A stretch of DNA of 64,000 nt from Pycnopodia helianthoides. Taxonomy: Eukaryota > Echinodermata > Asteroidea > Forcipulatida > Asteriidae. The notes under the pieces were generated by a model. It had not been told where the DNA came from, made no database searches, and was given only the letters and a program-made list of their open reading frames with translations. Positions 37,082 to 48,418 of this stretch are shown here, piece by piece; positions within the stretch are counted from its first letter, which is position 1; each line of letters starts with the position of its first letter. Location: NCBI GenBank assembly GCA_032158295.1, contig CM063247.1, forward strand, positions 13,545,315 through 13,609,314, read 5' to 3'. The translations under genes and the position numbers were made by a program.

Positions 37082-37503
37082 GGCCAGGGTAATGGTACTT
37101 CTACTGACGACGATCCTCGGTGAAACACAAAATGCGACCAGAAGAAAAAATACAAAAACAGAAAACAAAGCAAAACCAAATAAAAAACGTGTCAGCTTAC
37201 CGCAAACACAATACAACTTAGGTCAATGTTCCCAATATTATGATCAGTTTAATACCAAGTGGCGTACTGCTTATTGGACAGCAACTATCGGTCAGGGTTA
37301 TGGTACTTGTGCAGACATCATTCCTCAGTAAAACACAAAATGCGACCAGAAGAAAAATATAATATTACAAAAGCGAAGCAACACCAAAAAAAAAAAAAAA
37401 GAAACGTGTCAATTTAACGCAAATACAATTCAGCTTAGGTCAACGTTCCCGAGATTGCGATTAGTTAAATAAAATGTGACGTACTGCTTATTGGAGAGCG
37501 ATC
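37082..37503 (+). repeat. Diverged tandem duplication, unit about 208 bp
   Basis: Unit 1 (37082-37289) and unit 2 (37290-37503) align along their length. Shared blocks include AAACACAAAATGCGACCAGA, CAACTTAGGTCAA/CAGCTTAGGTCAA and GTACTGCTTATTGGA. They differ by many substitutions and small indels, including a longer A run in unit 2. Confidence 0.85.
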
Positions 37504-37703
37504 AATGCTGAATCCAATCTTAAGAAACTACCTGGCAGACTCGTATGACAAGATCAATTTGGAGGTAAACTCTCCATAGGGCACCACGGTAGATGGCGAC
37601 AGAATTATGCGCCAAACCTCATGAATAATTGTAAACCCACAACTATAATCTTGTGCATCAAACATTAGTTGACGATCATGGCTAATAGGGGATTGTGAGT
37701 GTG
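37504..37703. other. Unassigned sequence beside the Penelope-like fragment
   Basis: Possibly part of the same element, but I recognise no motif. Confidence 0.35.
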
Positions 37704-37850
37704 GTCTCGACATTTCGATCTATGCACGCTACTCGTCTTCATTCTCATGAAGACGAGCAGAGTATACTGTGTGAAACGTCGAGACTAACACGACTGTTTT
37801 CAGAGCCAACACTTGATCGTCCCAAGAGAGATTTATGCATGACTCTACCC
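37704..37850 (+). mobile_element. Penelope-like element terminal fragment with hammerhead-like core
   Basis: GTCTCGACATTTC (37704-37716) pairs with GAAACGTCGAGAC (37773-37785) at all but one position. Between them CTCGTCTTCA (37732-37741) pairs perfectly with TGAAGACGAG (37748-37757). The text CTCATGAAGACGAGCAGAGT followed by GAAACGTCGAGAC resembles the terminal repeats of Penelope-like retroelements, which are known to carry hammerhead ribozymes with CTGATGA and GAAA core boxes. Here the first box reads CTCATGA, so the ribozyme would be inactive. Downstream text (ACACGACTGTTTTCAGAGCC) also fits from memory. No Penelope reverse transcriptase was found nearby. Confidence 0.55.
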
Positions 37851-39191
37851 CGCTAGTTTGGTTACTTCTTTGATGATGTACGTATGCGATGTTGAACGTT
37901 TTTACTGGTTGATACTGAAGACTTAAGTACTAATTGATCCGGGTGGTTTGACGTATACTGAGAGCATCATGGGTTTGAGTGTGTGTACACAACTATGTCA
38001 ATGGTGAACAATCCAAACAATGTTTGAATAAAGATAAATGTGTGCACGGCAAATGGGTTGGTCGTCTTTGAATGCCCATAGGCGAGTCGCCATTTGTTAT
38101 TAATTAACTAAGACAAATATTGTCCCTCTTCTCATTCACTGCTGATTAAAATAACGAAGTTCATTAATGTTCAATCCGAACGCTTCCGTTTTATTAAGCT
38201 GCCGTAACCTTATACTTCCGTTTGAGTTGGCTGCCATAACCCTTGGATCTGCGGTCACCATGTGCATAATGTTTTCACAATTAGGAGTCACAATATAAAT
38301 AAATAATATTTAGTCCTCCTTTTTTTTGTTTTGAGAGTGGCTAGCACATTATCGATTCACCGTGTGAGAGTAAACCCAAAACGGGGCTTACTATTGTTTA
38401 GGTTTTTGCAGCCCCGTGCCTTAGATGCATTTTGAAAACCAGGCGTAAGCCCCAAGGGCTGTTGGCTATTAAACACTAGCCCAGCATGAAGACTGGGGAA
38501 ATAACTACGGGGGCTTACGGACATGGTGGCATAGAGAGCAATAGATCTGTTTGTGTAACGACTGTCAGGAGCTCCTATGGAGCGCCGATGTTAAGACTCC
38601 CTCATGGAGAGGCTGGTCAGTGGCAGTTGCTCCCTTAACCTGAATCAATAGTCTTAAAACGCCCACACCCAACCCCTCGACTTGTCTGAGCTGCGTACAT
38701 AAGGGTACGGGTGCAAAGGGGGGGGGGGGGGGAAGTGCCCCCAAACTCTGGCAAAAAGGTGAGGAAAGAATTGGGCACAACAAGAAGGTGGAAAATAGAC
38801 TGATAAAGCTAAATCAAATATTTCTTACCCGGTACTAGTAACTGGTACTTTTTTTGCCCGTGTGAAATTTGAATCTGTGTACAATCAAACCCCTCCCCCG
38901 CATTAAATCAAAGAATCCCCTTACGTCCTTGACTGCGTACCAGACCTACATCAACCATCGACTGTTAACAATACCCTCTGCATGTGCCGTGCGTTTATGA
39001 GGCTAACATGGTTGACAAGCTGTTTTATCAAAAACATCTTACACTAGTATGTTGATGTGCTGATTGCCCGCCCACATTATCGACAAATTGTGGAATTAAT
39101 TTGCAGTCCATTACTTGTTGATATTTAAATAGCGCTCACGGTGGTGTATGATAATGAAGAGGGGTTGTGATGGAAAGGCAGGTTGGCTTCT
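37851..39191. other. Unassigned sequence
   Basis: No gene recognised. A perfect 10-base inverted pair, CGTAAGCCCC (38444-38453) and GGGGCTTACG (38510-38519), and a G run of about 14 at 38718-38732 are the only structures noticed. Confidence 0.45.
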
Positions 39192-39587
39192 GTTTAAGAT
39201 GCCGTAGCTATTTTGTCCTTATCAGTATTATTTACTTATAACAGCGTATTTTGTTCTGATGTCTGATAAAAGATCAATAATATCATCGTACAGAGTTACG
39301 TTATCGTTTATAATGTGTAAAGACAACCAACTTTAAATCCACCAATAATACGGCATTTCGGCCACAACAATTGTTATAATTTATGCAATGTTTAAGATGC
39401 CGTAGCTATTTTGTCCTTATCAGTATTATTTACTTATAACAGCGTATTTTGTTCTGATGTCTGATAAAAGATCAATAATATCATCGTACAGAGTTACGTT
39501 ATCGTTTATAATGTGTAAAGACAACCAACTTTAAATCCACCAATAATACGGCGTTTCGGCCACAACAATTGTTATAATTTATGCAAT
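39192..39587 (+). repeat. 198-bp tandem duplication, near-identical
   Basis: 39192-39389 and 39390-39587 are direct repeats with a period of 198 bases. By eye they differ at only one base (A at 39355, G at 39553). The near-identity points to a very recent duplication, an unequal exchange under homogenisation, or an assembly artefact. No open frame or known motif is contained. Confidence 0.95.
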
Positions 39588-40066
39588 TAAATAAGATCCG
39601 TAGTTTTGAAGACTTTGTGTGTTTTCCTCGTTGGTTTAAAGGTAAACAACAGCCCCGTGTAGTTTATTGGCCTTTAATGTCATCGGGCTGGCAATGATTT
39701 ATGTCATCAAAATATTCTCAATATCATAATTGTGTACATAAAAATACACATCGTCCCCATACAACCTCCTACAAAAACAACAACAAACAAATACACAAAC
39801 AAATAAACAAACAAACAAAACACCACACTCAGAGGTTTATACTGTTTCATATAAATTGAAGTTTCCGGACTTAATTTTCTTCCGACGGATCACAGATCCA
39901 TCACCGATAGTTGATGTACGGTACACAGCCATTATTAACTCTGAAACAATTGATTTGATGAATCGTTTTATAATTACACCCCAAATTTCCACATTGTTGC
40001 CGTGTTTGTAAACATTTTCAAATAAAAATAAACAAATACAGTACAGTAAATACATAAAAACAAGTA
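39588..40066. other. Unassigned sequence
   Basis: AAAC/ACAA-rich tract at about 39776-39822. No gene recognised. Confidence 0.5.
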
Positions 40067-40111
40067 GACGAAGAGGAGGAGGAGGATGACGAAGAGGACG
40101 AGGAGGAGGAG
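40067..40111. repeat. GAG/GAC triplet tract
   Basis: Imperfect GAG, GAC and GAT triplets directly abutting the first recognisable codons of the LINE fragment. It probably replaces the upstream part of the LINE. Confidence 0.85.
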
Positions 40112-40155
40112 GCCATTTTTGTTTTTGTCTTACATAAATGACATGCCCAGCTGAG

Positions 40156-40530
40156 TTAAAGGAACATTACAGAATTGGTTTTTGCTAACAAAACAGTTGC
40201 TGACAGTGTAAGCACTTTATATAATCCACCATATACATAAACTGACAAACCTGTAGAAGTTTGAGATCGATCGGCCATCTGGGTCATGAGAAAATAGTGC
40301 AAAACCGTTTACAAATTTGCATGTGTTATACAATGCATGAATAAAACGCTCATGAGCGATGAACTCCAATCGGAAATTAGTTTGATTTATTTCTCACCAA
40401 ATATGGTATTTCGGACAGAAATGTTTCTAGGGGTGTTTTCTACTATCATCATCATTAGACCGTTTAAGTTTTATGTAAATCTGTGATCTTAAAGAAAATT
40501 TTACTTACCACTTCTGTAACGTTCCTTTAA
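40156..40530. mobile_element. TTAA-flanked MITE, tandem copy 1
   Basis: TTAA at 40156-40159 and 40527-40530 flank an element beginning AGGAACATTACAGAATTGGT and ending CACTTCTGTAACGTTCCT, inverted repeats of about 16 bases. A TTAA target duplication together with TIRs is the signature of piggyBac-type transposition. About 367 bp with no coding capacity, so movement would depend on a transposase encoded elsewhere. It is inserted in the reverse transcriptase of the LINE. Confidence 0.85.
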
Positions 40531-40917
40531 CATTACAGAATTGGTTATTGCTAACAAAACAGTTGCTGGCAGTGTAAGCACTTTATGTAATCCACCATAT
40601 ACATAAACTGACAAACCTGTAGAAGTTTGAGATCGATCGGCCATCTGGGTCACGAGAAACTAGTGAAAAACCGATTACACATTTGCATGAAATCACATAG
40701 ATTAAAAAAATGAATAAAACGGTCACTGAGCGATAAACTCCAATCGGAAAATTAGTTTATTCATTTCTCATCAAACATGGCATTTCAGACAGAAATATTT
40801 TAAGGGATGTTTTCTACTATCATCATCATTAGACCGTGTAAGTTTTATGTAAATCTGTGATCAAAAAGTATATTTTACAAGTTTTTTTTCCTTATCAATT
40901 CTGTAATGTTCCTTTAA
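40527..40917. mobile_element. TTAA-flanked MITE, tandem copy 2
   Basis: It shares the TTAA at 40527-40530 with copy 1, lacks the first five bases of the terminus (begins CATTACAGAATTGG) and ends CAATTCTGTAATGTTCCT before TTAA at 40914-40917. The interior matches copy 1 closely (for example CATATACATAAACTGACAAA and GATCGATCGGCCATCTGGGT) with scattered differences. Confidence 0.85.
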
Positions 40918-41649
40918 GTGTAAACTACTTCTTTATCTGCTGACGGTGCCCTCTTGGTTTCCGAGAAAGACCCTGCTGCTGTTGCTCAGATACTTAGTGC
41001 TCAATTGGAATCGTGTAGAGACTTGGTAATTGACAGCAAAATTGTCTCTACATTTCATTTTATGCAAAACCGTGTCTATCCCTTTTGGTTGAAGAAACTA
41101 TTAAGAAGGTCGATGACTTCAAAGTCTTATGCGAGAGTAAGCGTCCAGATTGATTCAGCTTCGTCTGTGAAATACCTGGGGGTTTCATTTGATCAGCGTC
41201 TACCAGGGGAATTGTTTGCCAACTCCATTATCAAGAAAACTGGGGATAGGTTAACATTTCTTTATAGACATGATTATTTACTTAACACAAAATCTCGTGA
41301 AGCTCTATGTTCGGCATTGATCCAGTGTTACTTTGACTGTTCAGAATAACTTGTAATGCCTGACCCCTGACTATCTTCGTTATCAAAGTTTCTCATTATC
41401 ACCAGCACCATACTAGAAACAGTGATCTAAATTGTATAGTTCCAGTTTCATCCAGTTCAATCAGCCGTACTTGTTTTTGTTACAGCCATAAGAGAATGAA
41501 ACAATTTACCAACCAACATAACAAGTTCCACAAACCTGCATCTAAAACAAAATAAAAATTAACGCCATCTTGTTACAAAAGCCACATCTAAGGAAGCATA
41601 TTTCTTTTGTTTTACTCAAGGTTGACTTTAATTAATAATAATAAAAAAA

Positions 41650-41805
41650 GTGGAAGTAGAACAAGAAGAAGAAAAATGAGGAGAAGTTGGAGTAGGAAGA
41701 TGATGAAGAGGAGGAAGATGATGAAGAGGAGGAAGATGAGGAAGGGGAGGAGGATGAGAAAGAGGATAAAGAGGAAGAGGAGGAGGAGGAAGAGGAGCAG
41801 AATAA
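41650..41805. repeat. GAA/GAG/GAT purine-rich tract
   Basis: Imperfect GAR/GAT triplets with an internal duplication of GGAAGATGATGAAGAGGA. Highly charged open frames here are repeat artefacts. Confidence 0.9.
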
Positions 41806-44800
41806 CAAAAAATTTGGTAAGATGCCAAGCAATAAGTAATTGCCAAGCCCACAAATCTGTGAATATGTATCTACCGTTCGAGCGAGGTGGATTACCGACA
41901 CCAGATCAGTCAATGACAACGAAGCAGCACGGGTGAACACAAAGAGCGGGACAGGTGTCTGTTTTTCTTCGTTGAAAATTGAATATCGACTTTGATTTCA
42001 GTTATCTCCCTTCACCCACCCACAGTTTAAAATAAGTCTTAACTTTGAAACTTTGGTTCCTATAATTGGCCCCATCACGCTAGAACGGCTGGCTGTGATA
42101 CACCGTGCACACAAACACGTATCATGAGACGACAGCCGTTACAACACTCCACTGGGCAATTGAAATCATCCACGTAAAACAACCCAAATGCAATGAGAAA
42201 ACGAGCTATAAGCGAAAAGGAAAGTAAAGGGGAAATATTTCATGCTTGCCAATGGTTACGCCCGACTGTCTCCACTTCACTGGGCTAATGTACCGTACCC
42301 AAGCCCTGTCACAGCCTAACTTTATTGCTCAATATGGGAATCGATGCGTTAATGAGAATCGCAGTCTATTATTCGATAATGTTCCAGTGTGCATTTTAGC
42401 TCACCAAGCCAGTAATTATCAAAAACGATCAGTGCACGGTTTAATAATATAAGATGACTCATGCCAAACTAACTCACACCCATTGCCGTGCCCATACATT
42501 TGTTGTTTGTAGTTTTTGTTGTTTATTTTGTATTATATGTTTATAGGCTGGTGCCATTGAACACTCGATATACATGCACACAGATTACTTTCCAGAAAAT
42601 AATCCCCAAGACCAATCACTTTGCTTCCCTGATTTTTCAAAGACAAAAATCAGCACTACGCGTAAGCCAAGTCATCGAACGTGCAGTGATGCTGATTTTT
42701 CAACTTAAGCAAAATGATGAACTGAACCAAGTCTTCAGTCTAGTGTCTAGTGCCAGAAGCATAAACATGTTATCAACTAGCAACGTAAGGGGGGAAAAAC
42801 TGTCCCCTTCAAAATACTTATCGATAAACGTGACTCTGTCCTCACCGTCTCGCTAAACAAATACAATGTACGGGCTGGACACATATACAGTAACACTCAC
42901 ATGGATTTTAAATAACCGAGTTAAAGAGGAAAATAAAACAAACATAATCAATTTACCGTTTACAGTGGTTCCTTTTCGGCCTTTCCCTCTATTTTTATCG
43001 TTATAAAAAAAAAATCAAAAAAAAAATCAGTGCGATGCTGTAAAACATACTTGGCATAAAGTGTTTTGGAAGATTTTGTTACACCAAGTAAATAATCGGG
43101 TGTGGAATGAACACCTGACTGGCACTTTTCCAACATAGGGTTCAAGTCAATACTTCGATTTTGTTTCTTATTCAGTTTCCTTTTTTTTTTGAAGTGTACT
43201 TAAACGAAGTTGTTTACTTATTTTACTTTTAAATATATAAATATATATGTGTTTTGAACTGAGCAGATATTCTGCCCAGTTTATCTTATCAATGAGGGAG
43301 ATAAACAATAAAGTTGTTATATACATCATCTTTATCTTCTGAAGATAAGACGATTGGAAAGCCTGTTGGCTACCGTTTGTGTGATTTTATCGGCTTTCAA
43401 TGAGCTGCAATTAATTCAACAAGAGAACCATTTGCACTATGACCCGTTTGCATTGGCCCCTTGAACAACGCTATGTTTCTCCCACTAGTAGTAGCACACA
43501 CGGCACCCGATTATTTTCGGAGCGAACTCTGCCACTCACGAGGATGCCCGTCCTATTTCCCAATCAGACATTTGAAAGCTAGGATATTTCAAGACAAGTT
43601 TCCGGTTCAGACGGATTCTCTGATGGCACAATGGATCCAATCCGTCTGGTGGTGAAGCGAGCCCGTCAATTCCGCGGTCCCCTTATCTGTGTCAGTTATT
43701 ACCCGGATGTTTGGAGTGTACACAAAAACGTAACCTACATAGCCACCATGGTGCACAAACATGTAGCTGAGGATTCAACATCGCGTCTAAAGAAAGCAAT
43801 TCCCGCGAGGGTTATATGGCTTTGTATCTTGAAATCTCGTCGACGCGCGTCAGTCTATCCGCTGTTTGTTTTGTTTCGAGAGTTTAAAAGTTTCTAAAAC
43901 GGTATTATCTTGCGACCGTTGTATTTATCTTAGCTGGTCGGTGTGTATACATACGAACTTGCACGGATACTGTAGCATTGAGTTGCACGGAAATCAGTCT
44001 TTGCACGCGACTTGAGCTACTGAGGCGATTCACTCGAGACTCGGACACAATATTGCGACGTGTTGGGGATCATCAAAGGGAATACTCGGCTGTGACAAAA
44101 CAAACACCTTTAAATTAATTGAGACGTAGATGAGATGCCGGAGATGGAAATGTTAACAAAATAGAAGAAGAAGAAAAAAAAAGTCAGGCTCGGGATGATG
44201 GATGGCTAATTATCAAAATCAGTATTGCGACAAATGGTGAAAAGTATACTTTACAAAAGGTTTCAAAGAATATAATCAACCAATCAGCATAATTGATTGC
44301 CTTCGATATCAACCAATCACCCAAAGCGGTGCCCGTGCACAAAGCGGATGTGCCAAACAATGATTTTAGGGCAACTGTCGAAAGGTTAAAACATTTTAAG
44401 GTATTATTAAGTTAAACTGTATGTGCATCATTAGCCAATATGTGGTGCTATGTTTCTACCTCTGATGCAATAAATACTGACAAAAAAAAAGACACAACAA
44501 AAAAGCAACAACAAAGTTTACAATAGCTCTCTTATACCTCGACACCAGAAAACCTGTTGCTTCATTACCTAAAACATTAGTTTCACGATACACAATTTGT
44601 GTTTTCGAGTATTTTAATTTCCTTGAAAACCGTTTTTAAATCTTCAGTTGGACTGGTCAACAACATCGTCCCCCTTGTCAATGTAATTCAATTGTATTAT
44701 GTTTATCATTCCTCCGGGACATTTAGTTGTAATTCTATATCGCGGCAATATCAGCTATTTATGAACACGACACTCGATGCGTCAAGGCCCCTTCTTCTGT

Positions 44801-45150
44801 AATACACACACCTTGAGAAACCATATCCGTAGGGCTATTTTAAAGAAATCTCATTATTGTACCTGCAACCTAATCATTCATAGCTATGAATATCATTAGG
44901 GATCTAGGGGGAAAAGCAACACAGACCCCTCCTTATTATGTTGTCAGCAATTCCTGATATAGTATGCCGCAGGTCAAAGAATCGACGAGACTTGTCGCTC
45001 GACGACGACAAGGCTTGTCAAGTCACGTAACTTGCCCCTGCCTCAAAGACTGCAATCAAGTTCTACGAGAGCCCAAACTTCCGCCCGACCGAAAGTTCAT
45101 CGGTGTATGGGATTGGATTCTCGGCTTGACGAGAAAACGTGATCAGACTT
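41806..45150. other. Unassigned sequence, 3.3 kb
   Basis: No named gene. Open frames at 42488-42856 and 43631-43897 are uninterrupted for 90-120 codons but have no recognised motif, and such lengths occur by chance in 64 kb. An AT-rich stretch with ATATAA repeats lies near 43232-43250. Confidence 0.45.
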
Positions 45151-45258
45151 AGAAAGAAGAAGAAAAAGAGAAGAAGAAGAAGAAGAAGAAGAAGAACGAA
45201 GAAAAGAACGAGAATAGACGAAGAAGAAGCTTGAAGAAAAAGAGGAAGGAAGAAGAAG

Positions 45259-45289
<31 letters not shown>

Positions 45290-45301
45290 AAAAGAAGAAG
45301 A
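45151..45301. repeat. GAA microsatellite with poly-A run
   Basis: GAA triplets, an interrupted middle, then about 28 A followed again by GAA. Lys/Glu and Phe/Ser-rich frames come from this tract. Confidence 0.93.
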
Positions 45302-45817
45302 CAAATCTAAACAATGTTGTACGACGGGGTCTGACCACTGTTTGCAAAATGAACTTTTGTGTGTTTCCTTTGTGGCCAAACGCATTTTAAATATTACCAC
45401 CTGTTTCAATTGGTAACTTCAAAACAAGTTTCTGTCACATTTTTTTAACCCGTTGTTCAAACATATTATTTTTGCTACCAATTATTATCTGAAAAAGTTG
45501 CTCAAACTGAAATTTTTGAAATTTTGTTTTGTCTTTTAAACTTAGCGCGTTGAAACGGTTCTTGAGTTTAAAAACGAGACTTCAGAACAGTTTTTCATAA
45601 ACGGTTCAATAAACACGAAGGATACACGTATTAGGATGTCTTCTATGCAGTAGGTACGTTTTTTCATGAACAAATTAGTAATCAGATTCATCAGTTTCAT
45701 TTAATACATTATTTCTTATCAACATGATATTGTTATTGCCGGTGGTTTTCCGCTGTAGGATGATGAAATTAAATATAAATTAACAATGTCTTAACACACA
45801 TGGTGGCGCACTTTCGT
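45302..45817. other. Unassigned sequence
   Basis: AT-rich, nothing recognised. Confidence 0.5.
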
Positions 45818-45990
45818 GACGTAGAACAGAGCTGTGTCATGAGAAAGTTGCAACAAGTTGCGATTAGAAGCCATTTTCGGTCAGAAAACGCATATTGAGT
45901 TGTGCTTTTATTTGCAACCGAAAATTACCATCAAGCAACAGTGGTCCCTCCATGTCGAAACTTTCTCAATACACAGCTCTGACGTAGACC
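45818..45990. mobile_element. 153-bp TIR element with 10-bp flanking duplication (Mutator-like MITE)
   Basis: The element at 45828-45980 begins AGAGCTGTGTCATGAGAAAG and ends in its inverted match, which reads AGAGCTGTGTATTGAGAAAG on the reverse strand (arms about 22-23 bases, two or three mismatches). It is flanked by GACGTAGAAC (45818-45827) and GACGTAGACC (45981-45990), a nine-of-ten match. Target duplications of 8-10 bases are typical of Mutator-like elements. No coding capacity. Confidence 0.8.
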
Positions 45991-48257
45991 TACGCACCGA
46001 CCTCGAGTAGAGAGGTCTGATGTGGAGTGGTCAAACGAGTACCGTTCTAAACTTCGGCAATACAAACTCACCAGCTGGTGGTGATTGCAGTGCATCACTG
46101 CGCTCAAAAACGAAAATAAATAAATCAATACAAACTTAATAGTAATACAATCAAAACCACTGTCACACTATACTCTGGGCCATTTTAATACATCAGAACT
46201 GGGCTCCAGATCCGGTTTTGGCCTTGTCAAAAATTGTTGGAGCAGTGTACATTTTGTACGGTGTTTCCAACAACAACAAACGAAGCCCGGAGTCGAGGTT
46301 GGTGATTGAGCACCAACTTGATCACAAATGTCGAACTCAAGATTTACTAACGTACACTTGCATGGAGCAAGAACTTCCATTTACACTGATTCAGTCGAGT
46401 GCAAATTAGAAGCAGTAGGGAGGTTCTGTCGTTATCACTTTTCCTTCGAAATTACAAGTCTTCAATAACCTTCGTTTGATCAGTAGAGAGCCAAAATGGC
46501 CTCGTTGCTATACTCGGTCAGAGTATTACCTTACTTGTGTTTAAAGGAACTGTCCATTTAAAGTCTAGGGGGCTTATCTTAGTATTACACATCGGTACAA
46601 AAAAAGTATCATCGGTCTAACTACTGGCAATAGCATGAATCTGGGGCTTACTGTGATATGGTAACGTTTGACTGCGTGTGGCTCAATTAAGATTTCATCC
46701 CATGCACTGGCTATCACCGCGATCATCTTCCCCAATCATGCCACGGAATACCATCCCATTATCCCGTGCATATCTGCATATGATATGACGAGCAGAGTTT
46801 CATGGCTCTGCCTGACATCCGTTCCCCGGATAGCTTACCGATGACCATGCCCACACACCGTAAACCAATCCAGAGATTGAGGGACATTTTCCGAAGTTAA
46901 TACCCACGGCATGAGCGAAAGATCACTGTGAGATTCACCGAGCGAACCAGGGATTGTCTTACTGTGCGTTTATGGATAAATTTGACAGCAAAGTGCGTAC
47001 GACCTGGACAGTATACTGCACTAGGGAGGCAATTGGTTGAAAGACATGGTCGACCTGTCCCACGGGCAATAATACGAAGCTATAATGTTTTATTCTCTGA
47101 AAATCTCTGAAAGAAAGAGATTGTCAAATACAGAAAAAAAATACACAGATAAAAACAAGAAGAAACACTCAACAACACACTGGGGCACGTCATGATAATA
47201 ATAGTGACGTATATTCACCCCCCTATTAGCGTTCTGTGAACTCGCGAGTAATCACGGTTGCTTAAACATCTTATTAAATGCTTAGATGAGTTTCACGATT
47301 TCGAAAGTGTATTCTTCACGTGCATATTGCGCCCAGCTTGCTCGCACCTCATTACATCGCACTGTGTAACTTAACGAGGAGACAAAGTACATCTGGCCAA
47401 ATCCCTTCCAACCATACTTCCTTATGCCCCGTGCGCGTTGCACATTATCTTATGCTAAAATATGTATTTCTCTTGAGGGTGTTGTGCACAGCTGGTCCGT
47501 TGACATGGTGAACGACGACGACGAATTCATTGGTAAAAACAAAACAAATAACAACGTTACCGAACACGATAAAATAGCAAGGACAACAACATATAATGAC
47601 ATCGTCCCTGTTTGTGTACATTATAATCTATATACCAGACACTAGGAACGTTTCTATCAAAGATTCGTTAAAAAAAGTGGTTGTTTGTTTGTTTCTGTTT
47701 TTATGCGCTTGCCGTAAATTTACCTTCCTTGATGGTCCGCTTGTTGTCATTAGACCCACGGGCCCAAAGCCAATTATCTTTGACATTCGCTGAGAGTCAG
47801 TGGAAGAGAGTGGGAAACGGGGATTTTGTCCATGTCTTGGACCGAACCATGTACAAACCACGCTGTAACACTTCACCGCGTGTTAATTGATTGTTATGGT
47901 TTAAAAATAAGCGGGGCGTTTCGAGGAAGCAGCCCACATAATGGTTTGCAAGGGTGCTTGCCTCAACTGTTGTCCATGCCTGTCTATCTTGACATGTCCC
48001 GTCTTTGTAATCTCCGCTACGTGCGCAGTTTCACCAAAGACCCCACATACGTGTTCAGGACTGTCAAATCACACAAACAAACCTTAACTTGCCAAACTTG
48101 TTATTCTACTCATAGAACCAAGAGAATAATAAACAATGCTAAAGTATCCTCACCGGAGGCGTGGCCAAACATAGTTCCAATAGTCAAGTGTTTTATATTT
48201 ATCTAAATTCAATAGTTCGGTGGCTTTAGACCTTTTTTTTTAGTGACACAACGTAAT
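45991..48257. other. Unassigned sequence
   Basis: No gene recognised. The part at about 46670-46890 is non-repetitive with homeodomain- and POU-like words (CTCAATTAAG, ATCTGCATATGATATG), and may be a regulatory element; this is inference. Open frames at 47320-48206 carry no known motif. Confidence 0.45.
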
Positions 48258-48418
48258 AGATGGATTGCAATACGCGTCATTGACCGCCATATTTGACGTA
48301 AAACAATGAAAAAGTGCCCGCGTGTACGCGGTACGCACGACTCTCAGCCAATGAAAGCTCTTCACGCGTGCACAAATCATCAAAGATGGCGGCCAAGGAC
48401 GTCTATTGCAATCCATCT
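48258..48418. mobile_element. 161-bp foldback element
   Basis: The left arm 48258-48295 begins AGATGGATTGCAATACGCGT and continues through CCGCCAT and TTTGA. The right arm 48381-48418 is its inverted copy with about six differences in 38 positions. The interior has small CGCGTG/CACGCG palindromes. No target duplication was recognised, so the superfamily is open. Confidence 0.7.

Larger units (their letters stand above)
40112..41640 (+). mobile_element. Dead jockey/CR1-like LINE fragment split by two MITEs
   Basis: Codons at 40113-40154 read RPFLFLSYINDMPS, the conserved reverse-transcriptase stretch usually written GPLLFLLYINDMP. The frame is then broken by MITEs at 40156-40917 and resumes with CKLLLY. 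A two-base frameshift follows, then ADG (normally YADD; last Asp changed to Gly) at 40939-40947. ALLVSEKDPAAVAQ follows, and the C-terminal part continues to IQCYFDCSE and a stop at 41347-41349. After an internal deletion the text resumes with LTPDYLRYQSFSLSPAPY, RNSDLNCIVPVSSSS and a terminal EAYFFCFTQG with a stop at 41623-41625. A (TAA)n-like tail follows. The endonuclease and upstream domains are missing. Confidence 0.9.

Noticed and set aside
41607..41940. Lys/Arg-rich frame and complementary Leu/Ser frames
   Set aside because: Translation of the GAR triplet tract downstream of the LINE.
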